Notes under the pieces: generated by a model
The model's database searches: none
Told to the model about the DNA's origin: nothing
What the model saw: the letters and a program-made list of their open reading frames with translations, nothing else
Translations under genes and position numbers: made by a program
In this document: positions 18,654 through 27,449 of the stretch, in pieces
How the letters are laid out: each line of letters begins with the position of its first letter
How positions within the stretch are numbered: position 1 is the stretch's first letter
Origin: Azospirillum sp. TSH64
Lineage (GTDB): Bacteria; Pseudomonadota; Alphaproteobacteria; Azospirillales; Azospirillaceae
Assembly (NCBI RefSeq): GCF_003116035.1
Contig: NZ_LGQW01000015.1
Location: 862,096 to 926,095 of the forward strand
Direction: 5' to 3'
DNA: 64,000 nt

Positions 18654-18682
18654 AACCTACTCAAATCCGTCATCGAAGGCAA
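18654..18682 (-). promoter_or_regulatory. Promoter of tRNA-Arg copy 1
   Basis: On the minus strand TTGCCT (-35, 18677-18682) and TAGGTT (-10, 18654-18659) are spaced 17 bp. The following GCGCGCCTCGACGCC is shared with the promoter of copy 2. Confidence 0.65.
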
Positions 18683-18747
18683 GCGGTTTTCGCGAAGAAA
18701 AGCACCGGCGCCCAGCGGCGGATTTCGACGATGTCCCAGACGACAAA

Positions 18748-18766
18748 GGCCACCCAGGAGGTGGCC
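18748..18766 (-). terminator. Terminator of the second tRNA-Arg gene
   Basis: GGCCACC-CAGGA-GGTGGCC is a 7-bp stem, followed on the minus strand by TTTGTCG. It is the diverged counterpart of the hairpin at 18461-18482. Confidence 0.65.
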
Positions 18767-18786
18767 CGTGCGTCGAACGGGAAGGA

Positions 18787-18863
18787 TGGCGCGCCCGAAG
18801 AGATTCGAACTCCTGACCCTCAGATTCGTAGTCTGATGCTCTATCCAGCTGAGCTACGGGCGC
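18787..18863 (-). tRNA. tRNA-Arg (anticodon ACG), copy 2
   Basis: Identical in all 77 bases to the gene at 18512-18588, including the encoded CCA. It has its own promoter (18918-18946) and terminator (18748-18766), so it is a complete duplicated transcription unit 275 bp upstream of copy 1. Confidence 0.98.
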
Positions 18864-18917
18864 TTTATCCATCGTCTGTCCCGGCGTCGGCGGCAGGCCG
18901 TCGGCGTCGAGGCGCGC

Positions 18918-18946
18918 AACATACTCAGAAGCCCCCTGCCCCGCAA
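18918..18946 (-). promoter_or_regulatory. Promoter of tRNA-Arg copy 2
   Basis: On the minus strand TTGCGG (-35, 18941-18946) and TATGTT (-10, 18918-18923) are separated by 17 bp, followed by GCGCGCCTCGACGCCGA as at copy 1. Confidence 0.7.
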
Positions 18947-19035
18947 GCGCTTTTTTCACGAATTTTCGCCCCGCCAGCAAGCCCCCTGCGGCAGCCCCTG
19001 CGACCGCGGGTCCCGGACGGCCGAACCGCCCCGGA

Positions 19036-19064
19036 TTGCCGGGCGGCGGCGGCTGGGTTATACA
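19036..19064 (+). promoter_or_regulatory. Promoter of the purine phosphoribosyltransferase gene
   Basis: TTGCCG (19036-19041) and TATACA (19059-19064) with a 17-bp spacer. The expected transcript start (about 19071) leaves room for GGAGAG (19082-19087) before the GTG at 19096, which confirms that start against any upstream one. Confidence 0.75.
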
Positions 19065-19095
19065 GTCCACTTGCTGTTTTTGGAGAGTCAGTACC

Positions 19096-19590
19096 GTGGC
19101 CGAAGCCCCCTTCAACAAGCATTTCCCGGTGTCCTGGGAAGAGCTCCACCGCAATGCCAAGGCGCTGGCCTGGCGCCTGATCGACCGCGGCCCGTGGAAG
19201 GGCATCATCGCGATCACGCGCGGCGGCATGGTTCCCGCGGCGATCATCGCGCGCGAGCTTGAGATCCGCATGATCGACACCGTCTGCGTCTCCAGCTACG
19301 ACCACCAGCAACAGCGCAACGCGACGATCCTGAAGGGCGTCGAAGGCGCCAAGGCCGGCGACGGCGAGGGCTGGCTGATCATCGACGACCTAGTGGACAC
19401 CGGCAAGACGGCGGAGATCGTGCGCAAGATGCTGCCGAAGGCGCATTTCGCCACCGTCTACGCCAAGCCGGCCGGCCGGCCGCTGGTCGACACCTTCATC
19501 ACCGAAGTCAGCCAGGACACCTGGATCCACTTCCCCTGGGACATCGAGCTGCAATTCTCGCAGCCGATCGCCAAGCAGCGGAACGGCTGA
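19096..19590 (+). CDS. gpt: Xanthine(-guanine) phosphoribosyltransferase
   Basis: 164 residues from GTG 19096, with GGAGAG 8 bp upstream. A type I phosphoribosyltransferase with the PRPP loop [17 protein letters not shown] and [18 protein letters not shown]. It carries the C-terminal [18 protein letters not shown] characteristic of bacterial Gpt, which salvages xanthine and guanine to XMP and GMP. Length is close to E. coli Gpt (152). It is a single-gene unit with its own promoter and a downstream hairpin. Confidence 0.93.
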   Translation: MAEAPFNKHFPVSWEELHRNAKALAWRLIDRGPWKGIIAITRGGMVPAAIIARELEIRMIDTVCVSSYDHQQQRNATILKGVEGAKAGDGEGWLIIDDLVDTGKTAEIVRKMLPKAHFATVYAKPAGRPLVDTFITEVSQDTWIHFPWDIELQFSQPIAKQRNG

Positions 19591-19617
19591 CCGGCCCCCT
19601 GGACCGGCCCCCCGACC

Positions 19618-19666
19618 GGGGCGCGCCCTTCCCGTCCGGTCCCATCCGGCCGGGGAAGGCGCGCCC
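19618..19666 (+). terminator. Hairpin downstream of gpt
   Basis: GGGCGCGCCCTTCCC pairs with GGGGAAGGCGCGCCC (one bulge) around a 20-base loop. Only a weak T-rich tail follows, so termination may be inefficient or rely on the stem alone. Confidence 0.6.
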
Positions 19667-19763
19667 GGTTCATTACATAAAAATTTACAGTTTGCGTCCT
19701 AAATGACGCGCGGCGGAGCGCCTGCGCCCGCCGACGCCTTCAACATCGCGTGGCGGCCCGCGC

Positions 19764-21431
19764 ATGAGCGACGATTTGACCGGCGACCTCCGCCCGGACG
19801 AGCTGCACCCAGACGAACTGCGCCAGGACGAGTTGCGCCAGAAGATCGACGCCCTGGTGACGCGGCTGCCGGCCAGCCTCGTCTACAGCCTGCTGAGCGA
19901 GATCGAAGGCATGGACAGCGAGCCGACCGACCGGGTCCAGCTCGTCCGCCAATATGTCATCGAGTATCTGAACCGCCAGCGCACCAACCGCGCCCGCCGC
20001 CTGTTCACCAACCTGTTCGAAGCCTTCCTGATCGACGACGACGTGCTGTACCACTCCGGCGTCTCGGTTCCCGGCATGCTGCAACGGGTCGATGTCGGCG
20101 CCCTGTGGGAGGCGCTGAGCCGCGACGCCTTCCCCCTGCTGGCGGTCGAGGCACAGGAAACGCTGGACGAGATGGCGCGCGGCGACGTGATCGACCGCAT
20201 CCTGCGCTCCCCCGTCGCCATGGTGATGAAGGAGCGGATGCGCGTCGCGTCGGTGAAGCATCTCGACGCCGTGCTGGCGAACAAGAAGGCGGTGGACGAG
20301 CTGCTGGCCGGCATGTCGCGCAACCGGCCGCGCCGCACCCGCCTGATGTCGGGCTTCCTGGAAAAGACGCCGCACATCGACCTCGCCACGCTGCGGCTGA
20401 TGCATCTGATCCTGACCAACGCCGAGGGGCCGGTGAAGCCGGTTGCCGACCGGCTGGAGGATTTCCCCGCCAGTTGCAGCGGCGAGACGGAGGCGAACCG
20501 GCTGGCCGACCTGCTGCTGGACGCCACCGAATCGCTGCGCGACCGCTGCGGCGACGATCTGGCGGCCATGCTGCCGCTGTCGGTGCTGTCGGTGAAGCGC
20601 AACTATCCGGTGGCGGCGCTCTATATCCGGCAGAGCGGCGTCGATCCCGGCCGCGGCGACGCCATGACCGCGGCGCTGACCGGCCATTTCATCGGCGTCA
20701 CCCGCGCGCTGACCGCGGCGCTGAGCGTCGTCCTGAAGCTGAACGAGCGGGTCCCCGGCTCCGCCATCCGGCCCAGCGCCAAGGAAAAGGCGCGGCTGGA
20801 GGCGCTGGTGCAGCGGCTGGACCAGCTGGTCCACGCCGCGACCTCGGCCGGGCTGATGGAGGACCGTCGCAGCGAGCCGGCCTTCCGCAACGCCTGGACC
20901 CAGGCGGCGAAGATCATCGGCAGCCGCGTCGCCGCGGTGGCGATGGAACGCTCCGCCCAGGCCGCCGCCGCCCGGCGCCAGCCGGTGATCGACCATGCCG
21001 ACATCGTCTGGCTGGACCGGCTGCTGTGGCGCTGGCAGGCGATGTCGCGCGACTTCGGCTTCGAGACCTACGATCTGGTGAAGTGGCGCGAAACCCTGCT
21101 GGAGGAGCTGCGCGCCAATGTCGAGAAGGCGATGAAGTTCGAGGAAACCGACCCGCTCGACGAGCGGATGGAGCATCTCCTGCGCATCAACGCCATCGCC
21201 GGCGTGTTCGGCCAGCGGGTCAGCGCCTGGATCCCGACCTTCAGCCACAACATGACCCGCCTGCTGTCGCACCGTCTGGAGCGCGGCGGCGCGCTTGGCG
21301 ACGACGAGCAGGCGATCATCGACGACCTCGTCGCCACGGCGCGCACCGAAGTGGGCAAGTCGCGCTATTGGAAGAGCAACGAGCTGATGGACCTGATCGA
21401 ACTGTCGGAGCGGACGCGGCAGGCGGGGTGA
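19764..21431 (+). CDS. Conserved-looking protein of unknown function, 555 residues
   Basis: I do not recognise a family. The N-terminus holds a short acidic tandem repeat (RPDELHPDELRQDELRQ). The rest is strongly helical with no signal peptide or membrane segment, so it should be cytoplasmic. Notable stretches: MVMKERMRVASVKHLDAVLANKKAVDELL (about 153-180), a central all-helical part, and a C-terminal MEHLLRINAIAGVFGQRVSAWIP block. No nucleotide-binding or metal motif is seen. Codon use matches the neighbours, so recent transfer is not indicated. It is convergent with the dipeptide permease operon (19 bp between stops). Confidence 0.75.
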   Translation: MSDDLTGDLRPDELHPDELRQDELRQKIDALVTRLPASLVYSLLSEIEGMDSEPTDRVQLVRQYVIEYLNRQRTNRARRLFTNLFEAFLIDDDVLYHSGVSVPGMLQRVDVGALWEALSRDAFPLLAVEAQETLDEMARGDVIDRILRSPVAMVMKERMRVASVKHLDAVLANKKAVDELLAGMSRNRPRRTRLMSGFLEKTPHIDLATLRLMHLILTNAEGPVKPVADRLEDFPASCSGETEANRLADLLLDATESLRDRCGDDLAAMLPLSVLSVKRNYPVAALYIRQSGVDPGRGDAMTAALTGHFIGVTRALTAALSVVLKLNERVPGSAIRPSAKEKARLEALVQRLDQLVHAATSAGLMEDRRSEPAFRNAWTQAAKIIGSRVAAVAMERSAQAAAARRQPVIDHADIVWLDRLLWRWQAMSRDFGFETYDLVKWRETLLEELRANVEKAMKFEETDPLDERMEHLLRINAIAGVFGQRVSAWIPTFSHNMTRLLSHRLERGGALGDDEQAIIDDLVATARTEVGKSRYWKSNELMDLIELSERTRQAG

Positions 21432-21450
21432 GGGGTCATATCAGCCCGGC

Positions 21451-22278
21451 TCACATCACTCCCGAAGACCGGTGCCGCGGGTCGAGCCAGTCGCGCAAGC
21501 CGTCGCCCAGCATGGTCAGCCCCATGACACTCAGCGCAATCGCGACGCCGGGAAACACCGCCTGCAACGGGGCGGTGAACAGGTAGGTCTGGGCATCGCC
21601 CAGCATCTTGCCCCAGCTGGGACTGGGCGGCTGGATGCCAAGGCCGAGATAGCTCAGCGCCGCCTCGTTGACGATGGCGACGGCGAACAGGACGGTGGCC
21701 TGGACCACGACGATGCCGGCGATGTTGGGCAGCACATGCACCAGCGTCACCGACAGCGGTCCCCGCCCCAGCGCCAGCGCCGCCCCGACGAAGGGCCGCC
21801 GCCACACCGCCAGCGCGGCGCCGCGGGTGACGCGGGCCAGCACCGCGGCGTTGAACAGCGCCAGCGCCACGACGACGTTGACCGCGCCGGCGCCCAGGGC
21901 GGCGGTCAGCAGGATCGCCGTCAGCACGGCGGGAAAGGCGAAGACCAGGTCGCCCAGCCGCGCCACAACCTCGTCCCCCCAACGTCCCAGCGCGGCGGCC
22001 AACAGCCCCAGCGGCACCCCGGCCAGCAGCCCCAGCCCGACCGCGGCGGCACCGACGGCCAGCGAGTTGCGGGCGCCGACCATGATCATCGACAGCACGT
22101 CGCGCCCGAAATGGTCGGTGCCGAGCCAATGGGCGGCGGTGGGCGGCTTCAGCCGGGCGACCACCCGCACCTGCTCCGCCGGGTAGGGCGTCCACAGCAG
22201 CGACAGAAGCGCGATGGCGACCAGCAGCAGGGTCAGCCCGGCGCCGAGATGGAGGGAGAGGGGGAGCTTCCGCCTCAC
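21451..22278 (-). CDS. Oligopeptide ABC transporter permease, DppC type
   Basis: 275 residues with about six membrane helices and an N-terminal helix (LSLHLGAGLTLLLVAIALLSLLW), as in DppC/OppC. The LGTDHFGRDVLSMIMVGAR segment and the EAA loop (EAALSYLGLGIQPPSPSWGKM) are diagnostic. Its ATG overlaps the DppB-type stop codon by 4 bases. It is the last gene of the operon; no ATPase gene follows. Confidence 0.92.
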   Translation of the reverse strand: MRRKLPLSLHLGAGLTLLLVAIALLSLLWTPYPAEQVRVVARLKPPTAAHWLGTDHFGRDVLSMIMVGARNSLAVGAAAVGLGLLAGVPLGLLAAALGRWGDEVVARLGDLVFAFPAVLTAILLTAALGAGAVNVVVALALFNAAVLARVTRGAALAVWRRPFVGAALALGRGPLSVTLVHVLPNIAGIVVVQATVLFAVAIVNEAALSYLGLGIQPPSPSWGKMLGDAQTYLFTAPLQAVFPGVAIALSVMGLTMLGDGLRDWLDPRHRSSGVM

Positions 22279-23225
22279 GACTCCCCTCCTTTGGGCCGGG
22301 GATCGGCCAGTGCGCAGGCGATGTCGACCAGGGCGTTCACCAGAACGACGAACAGCGCCAGCAGCACGACCACCCCCTGCACCACGATCAGGTCGCGCTG
22401 GCCGATGGCCTGATAGAGCAGCCGGCCCAGCCCCGGCAGGGTGAAGACATTCTCCACCACCACAGCACCCGCCACCAGGAAGGAGATCTGCAATCCCAGC
22501 ACCGTCGCCACCGGGATCAGGGCGTTGGGCAGGGCGTGGCGCAGCAGGACGGCCATGCGGCCCACCCCCTTGGCGCGGGCGGTGCGGATATGGTCCTCTC
22601 CCAGCGTGTCGAGCACGGCGGTGCGGGTGACGCGGGCGAGGATGGCGGCCTCCGGCACCGCCAGCGCCAATGCCGGCAGCAGCAGGGCGTGCAGCGCCGG
22701 GCCGACGCCGCCGCTCCAGCCGGGAAAGCCGCCGGCCGGAAACCAGTGCAGGGTCAGCGAGAACAGCAGGATCAACAGGATGGCGATCCAGAAGCTGGGC
22801 ATCGACACGCCGAGCTGCGCGAAGCCCAGCACCGCCCAGTCGCTCCCCCTGCCCCGCCGCGCCGCCGCCAGCAGCCCGAGCGGCAGGGCCAGCATTGTGC
22901 TGAGGACCAGCGACAGCAGCGACAGCGGCAGGGTGACCGCCAGCCGCTCCGCCACCAGATCGGCCACCGGGCGGGCATAGGTCAGGCTGACGCCGAGGTC
23001 GCCGCGCGCCAGCCCGCCGGCCCAGTGGAGGTAGCGGGTAAGGATGGGCTGGTCGAGCCCCATCTGGCTGCGCAGCGCGGCCAGCGTGTCGGGCTGGGCA
23101 TTGACGCCCAGCATCAGCAGCGCCGGGTCGCCGGGAACCAGTTGCAGCACCGTGAAGACCACGATGCTGGCCAGCCAGACGGTGACGATCAGGCTGGCCA
23201 GCCGTCGCAGCAGGAACGCAAGCAC
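22275..23225 (-). CDS. Oligopeptide ABC transporter permease, DppB type
   Basis: 316 residues, six predicted membrane helices. It begins with the DppB pattern (LLRRLASLIVTVWLASIVVF, then VPGDPALLM) and carries the cytoplasmic EAA-like segment RTARAKGVGRMAVLLRHALPNALIPV. It pairs with the DppC-type subunit to form the membrane channel and is 37 bp downstream of the binding-protein gene. Confidence 0.92.
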   Translation of the reverse strand: MLAFLLRRLASLIVTVWLASIVVFTVLQLVPGDPALLMLGVNAQPDTLAALRSQMGLDQPILTRYLHWAGGLARGDLGVSLTYARPVADLVAERLAVTLPLSLLSLVLSTMLALPLGLLAAARRGRGSDWAVLGFAQLGVSMPSFWIAILLILLFSLTLHWFPAGGFPGWSGGVGPALHALLLPALALAVPEAAILARVTRTAVLDTLGEDHIRTARAKGVGRMAVLLRHALPNALIPVATVLGLQISFLVAGAVVVENVFTLPGLGRLLYQAIGQRDLIVVQGVVVLLALFVVLVNALVDIACALADPRPKGGES

Positions 23226-23262
23226 GCGGGTCTATCCTTACCTTGGCCTTACTTGCCTTGCG

Positions 23263-24759
23263 TTATTTCCAGGACACGCCGGTGACGTCGTTGGCCTGGA
23301 CCGGGCGGTTCACCCACATGCCGGTCAGGCCGGCCTTCTGCACCGTCACCGACGGCAGCATGAAGAGGAAGCCGTTGACCGCATCCTCCGCCAGGACCTT
23401 CTGCTGCTCGCCGTAGAGGGCGTTGCGCTTGGCCGGGTCCTGGGTACGGTTCAACTCGTCGTTCAGGGCGTTGAAACGCTCGCTCTTGTAATTGAAGTAG
23501 TAGTCGGGCCGGGCGTAGATGTCGATGTCCAGCGGCTCGGTGTGGGCGATCATGGTCAGGTCGTAATCCTTGCCCTTGAACGTCTTTTCCAGCCAGGCCG
23601 CCCACTCCACCGGCTCGATCTTCGCCCGGATGCCGACCTCGGCCAGCATGGCGGCGACCAGCTCGCCGCCGCGGCGCGCATAGGGCGGCGGCGGCAGGCG
23701 CAGCGTGGTGTCGAAGCCGTTCGGATAGCCGGCTTCGGCCAGCAGAGCCTTCGCCTTGGCCGGGTCGTAGGGATACATCCCGGTCAAATCGACATAGCCC
23801 TCGCGGTGCGGCGGGAAATGGCTGCCGATGGCGACGCCGTTGCCGTAGAGCACGCCCTCGATCAGCGTCTGGCGGTCGATGGCATGGGCCATGGCGCGGC
23901 GGACGCGGACATCGTCGAAGGGCTTGCGGGCGTTGTTGGTCGACAGCAGCGTCTCGCCCTCCGTCGAGCCGACCATGACCGTGAAGGCCGGGTCGTTGCG
24001 GAATTCCGGCAGGGCTTCATAGGTGCTGAACAGGGTGAAGGCGTCGATGTCGCCGGCCTTCAGCGCCGCCACCTGGGCGGCCGGGTCGCTGATGAAGCGG
24101 AAGGTGACGCGGTCGATCTTCGGCTTCGCCCCGTCATAGTCGGGGTTGCGCACCAGCACGACGCGGTCGCCGGCGACCCAGCGGTCGAACTTGAAGGGGC
24201 CGGTGCCGACGGGCTTCTGCTTGTTGGTCGCCGCCGATTCCGGGGCGACGATGGCGGCGTCGCCGCTCGCCATGTGGAACAGGAACAGGCCGTCGGGGCG
24301 CGACAGGGTGACGACCGCCGTCTGCGGATCCGGCGTTTCCACCTTGGCGATGGGGGCGAAATAGGCCTTCTGGGCGTTGACCGACTCGGCGGCGCGGGCG
24401 CGGTCGAGCGTGAATTTCACGTCGGCGGAATCGGCGGTGGTGCCGTCGTGGAACTTCGCGTTCGGGCGCAGGGTGAAGCGGTAGGTCAGCCCGTCTTCCG
24501 ACACGTTCCAGCGCTCCGCCAGTCCGGGCACCAGCTTGCCGTCGGCATCGACGCGCAGCAGCGGCTCGAACAGGTTGGCGTAGGTGACCTCCTTGATCGC
24601 CCCGGCCGCACCGGCGGTCGGGTCCAGATGCGGCGGCTCCAGCGCCATGCCGACGACGAGGTCGGTGCGCGGCTGGGCCAGCGCCGCCTGCGATGCGGCG
24701 GCCAGCGCCATCATGGCGGCGAAAGCGGCAAGGGTGACGCGCTGCTTGGCGGTCGGCAT
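23263..24759 (-). CDS. Periplasmic oligopeptide-binding protein, DppA/SBP_bac_5 family
   Basis: 498 residues from ATG 24759 with GGGGGAG about 10 bp upstream. Signal peptide MPTAKQRVTLAAFAAMMALAA.., cleaved near ALAQ. The family signature is present: EPPHLDPTAGAAG, LAERWNVSEDGLTYRFTLRPNAKFHDG, and VRRAMAHAIDRQTLIEGVLYGNG. It should bind di- or oligopeptides or a related solute; glutathione or nickel ligands cannot be excluded. It is between the YejA-like gene and the permeases. Confidence 0.9.
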   Translation of the reverse strand: MPTAKQRVTLAAFAAMMALAAASQAALAQPRTDLVVGMALEPPHLDPTAGAAGAIKEVTYANLFEPLLRVDADGKLVPGLAERWNVSEDGLTYRFTLRPNAKFHDGTTADSADVKFTLDRARAAESVNAQKAYFAPIAKVETPDPQTAVVTLSRPDGLFLFHMASGDAAIVAPESAATNKQKPVGTGPFKFDRWVAGDRVVLVRNPDYDGAKPKIDRVTFRFISDPAAQVAALKAGDIDAFTLFSTYEALPEFRNDPAFTVMVGSTEGETLLSTNNARKPFDDVRVRRAMAHAIDRQTLIEGVLYGNGVAIGSHFPPHREGYVDLTGMYPYDPAKAKALLAEAGYPNGFDTTLRLPPPPYARRGGELVAAMLAEVGIRAKIEPVEWAAWLEKTFKGKDYDLTMIAHTEPLDIDIYARPDYYFNYKSERFNALNDELNRTQDPAKRNALYGEQQKVLAEDAVNGFLFMLPSVTVQKAGLTGMWVNRPVQANDVTGVSWK

Positions 24760-24871
24760 GGTTGACAAACTCCCCCGTCTCGTCGTTACCGACGTTGTCT
24801 TTGCCGCGATGATGCGGTGCGGCGAGGGAGAGCGCAAGGGAAGCCGCCAGCCGTTTTCATTGTCTCTTCCG

Positions 24872-26701
24872 CTATTCCACCCACCAGCTTTCAATCATCG
24901 GGCCATAGAGCGGGGTGATGGCGGGGCGGTGCAGGGTCGCCCAGCGGGCGATGCGGTCGACCGGGCTGTGATAGAGCGGAACCATGTAATGCCCCCACAG
25001 CAGAACCCGGTCGAGCGCCCGCACCCGGCCGACCAGGGATTCCCTCGTGGTGGCGGCGGCGATGGAACGGGCCAGCGCATCGACCACCGGGTCGCGGATG
25101 CCGGCAAGGTTGCGGCTACCCTCCTGCCCGGCCGCATCGGATCCGTAATAATAGAGCTGCTCGTTGCCCGGCGACAGGCTGGACGCCCACCAGCGCATGG
25201 TCATATCGAACTCGAAACGTTCCAGCCGAGCCTGGAACTGGGCGCTGTCCACCGTACGGACGCGGGCCGCGATCCCCAGCGGCTCCAGCGAGCGGGCGAA
25301 TTCCAGCGCCACCCGCTCCTCCGCTGGGTCCGACAGGAGGATTTCGAACGCGAAAGGATTTCCGGCATCGTCGGTCAGCCGGCCGTCGCGCACCCGCCAG
25401 CCGGCCTGCTCCAGCAGCCGCAGCGCCTCGCGCCGGTTGGCGCGCAGGCCGGCCGGCCCGTTGCCACTACCTTTGCCGCTGGCGTTGCCGCTACCGTTGC
25501 CGGCTTCCGGCAGGGTGACGGGCTTGGTGAAGAGATCGGGCGGCAGGCGGTCGCGGAAGGGCGCCAGCGCCTGCAACTCCTCGCCCTGAGGCAGTCCCTG
25601 GGCGGCAAGCTCGGAATTGGGATAGTAGCTGGCGGTGCGGGTCAGCAGGCCGTGGAACAGGCTGCGGCCGATCCAGTCGAAATCCGGCGCCATCCCCAGC
25701 GCCCGGCGGACCCGGACATCGGCGAACAGGGGACGGCGGGTGTTGAAGATCAGGCCGCGCGCCGGTTCGGGGCGGTGGTTGGGCAGTTCCTCCCGGACGA
25801 TGCGGCCGTCACGCAGGGCGGGACCGTCGTAGCCGGTGGCCCATTTGGCCGGATCGCTTTCGTAACGAACGTCTCCCTGCCCGGCCTTGAAGGCTTCCAG
25901 CGCCACCGAATCGTCGCGGTAATAGTCGAACTCCAGCCGGTCGGCATTGAACTGTCCGACACGGACCGGCCGGTCGCGGCCCCAATAATCGCGCACCCGC
26001 TCATAGACGATGCGGCGGCCGGGATCGACCGACGCGACGCGGTAGGGGCCGCTGCCCAGGATCGGCTCCAAGGTCGTGCGGCTGAAATCGCGCCCCGCCC
26101 AGAAGGCCTTGGAGTGGATCGGCATCAGCCCCATCAGCAAGGGCATCTCGCGGTCGATGGTTCCGTCGGGGTTGGCGGCGAAGGCGAAGCGGACGGTCTG
26201 GGGGTCGGGCGCCTCGGCCGCCGTGACCTTGGCGTAGAACAGGCGGCGGTTGGGGGTGCCGTCCCGCCGCTGCGCCTCCAGCGAGAACAGCACGTCGGCG
26301 GCGGTCAGCGGCGTGCCGTCCTGCCAGCGCGCCTTCGGGTCGATGTGGAAGGTGACGGCGGAGCGGTCGTCCTCCACCTCGACCCGGTCGGCCAGCAGCC
26401 CGTAGAGCGAGAAGGGCTCGTCCCACGAGCGCGTCAGCAGCGTCTCGAAGACGTAGCCCATGCCCAGCGCCGGCACACCCTTGACGATGTGCGGGTGCAG
26501 GCTGTCGAAGCTGCCGGTCACCGCCTGCCGGATGGTCCCGCCCTTGGGTGCGGCCGGGTTGACGTAGGGAAGGGCGGTGAAGTCCGCCGGCAAGGCCAGA
26601 TCGCCATGCATGGCGATGCCGTGATGCGGCGAGTCCGCGGACGCCGGATGAGGCGACAGCAAGGCCAGAAGGGTGAAAAAAAGAAGGATCGGACGGGGCA
26701 T
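24872..26701 (-). CDS. Second oligopeptide-type binding protein, YejA-like
   Basis: 609 residues from ATG 26701 (MPRPILLFFTLLALLS signal). It is about 100 residues longer than the usual DppA and matches the YejA branch, which binds long peptides or microcin C in enterics: HGIAMHGDLALPADFTALPYVNPAAPKGGT at the start and GNEQLYYYGSDAAGQEGSRNLAGI near the end. A low-complexity Gly/Asn/Ser insert (about 25458-25506) looks like slippage in a surface loop. First gene of the operon with the other binding protein and permeases. Confidence 0.88.
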   Translation of the reverse strand: MPRPILLFFTLLALLSPHPASADSPHHGIAMHGDLALPADFTALPYVNPAAPKGGTIRQAVTGSFDSLHPHIVKGVPALGMGYVFETLLTRSWDEPFSLYGLLADRVEVEDDRSAVTFHIDPKARWQDGTPLTAADVLFSLEAQRRDGTPNRRLFYAKVTAAEAPDPQTVRFAFAANPDGTIDREMPLLMGLMPIHSKAFWAGRDFSRTTLEPILGSGPYRVASVDPGRRIVYERVRDYWGRDRPVRVGQFNADRLEFDYYRDDSVALEAFKAGQGDVRYESDPAKWATGYDGPALRDGRIVREELPNHRPEPARGLIFNTRRPLFADVRVRRALGMAPDFDWIGRSLFHGLLTRTASYYPNSELAAQGLPQGEELQALAPFRDRLPPDLFTKPVTLPEAGNGSGNASGKGSGNGPAGLRANRREALRLLEQAGWRVRDGRLTDDAGNPFAFEILLSDPAEERVALEFARSLEPLGIAARVRTVDSAQFQARLERFEFDMTMRWWASSLSPGNEQLYYYGSDAAGQEGSRNLAGIRDPVVDALARSIAAATTRESLVGRVRALDRVLLWGHYMVPLYHSPVDRIARWATLHRPAITPLYGPMIESWWVE

Positions 26702-26865
26702 GACCGGCAGGGTTGCCGCTTTGCCGCACCTGCGCAAGAGCCCGCGCAAGTTCCTTGGACTCAGGGTGCGTTCCGCCTAAACTCCCGCCCCGCGTGGCGC
26801 CGGACCGGGCATCGGCGCCAAAACAAGAACGTGCCCTGAATACGCCAGTCGAAGGAACGCGATAC

Positions 26866-27423
26866 ATGGATCTGAGCAAGCTCGCCGCGGGCAAGAACGT
26901 GCCCTGGGACGTCAACGTCGTCATCGAGATTCCGATCGGCGGCCAGCCGGTGAAGTACGAGGTCGACAAGGACTCGGGCGCCGTGTTCGTCGACCGCTTC
27001 CTGCACACCGCGATGTTCTATCCCTGCAACTACGGCTTCATCCCGCACACCCTGTCGGGTGACGGCGACCCGGTCGACGTCTGCGTCGTCGGCCAGCACG
27101 GCGTCGTCCCGGGTGCCGTCCTGCGCTCGCGTCCCATCGGCGTCCTGTACATGGAGGACGAGGCCGGCGAGGACGAGAAGCTGCTGGCCGTTCCGGTCGA
27201 CAAGCTGCACCCGTTCTACACCGACGTGAAGAACTACACCGACCTGCCGGCCATCGTGACCGAGCAGATCGCCCACTTCTTCGAGCACTACAAGGATCTC
27301 GAGAAGAACAAGTGGGTGAAGGTCCGCGGCTGGGGCAACGCCGAAGAGGCCGCCAAGAAGATCGAGGAAGGCCTCGCCCGCGCCCTGGAAGCCAACAAGG
27401 GCAACCCGGGCCCGGTGGTCTGA
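26866..27423 (+). CDS. ppa: Inorganic pyrophosphatase (family I)
   Basis: 185 residues from ATG 26866, with AAGGA 9 bp upstream. It hydrolyses pyrophosphate in the cytosol. All active-site motifs are present: YEVDKDSG, YPCNYGFIPHT, GDGDPVDVCV and the C-terminal FFEHYKDLEKNKWVKV. A 15-bp sequence (CAAGAACGTGCCCTG) occurs both in the leader (26824-26838) and inside the coding start (26892-26906). Confidence 0.97.
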   Translation: MDLSKLAAGKNVPWDVNVVIEIPIGGQPVKYEVDKDSGAVFVDRFLHTAMFYPCNYGFIPHTLSGDGDPVDVCVVGQHGVVPGAVLRSRPIGVLYMEDEAGEDEKLLAVPVDKLHPFYTDVKNYTDLPAIVTEQIAHFFEHYKDLEKNKWVKVRGWGNAEEAAKKIEEGLARALEANKGNPGPVV

Positions 27424-27449
27424 GGGTTGATGGTTTGAACCTTGCGGCC

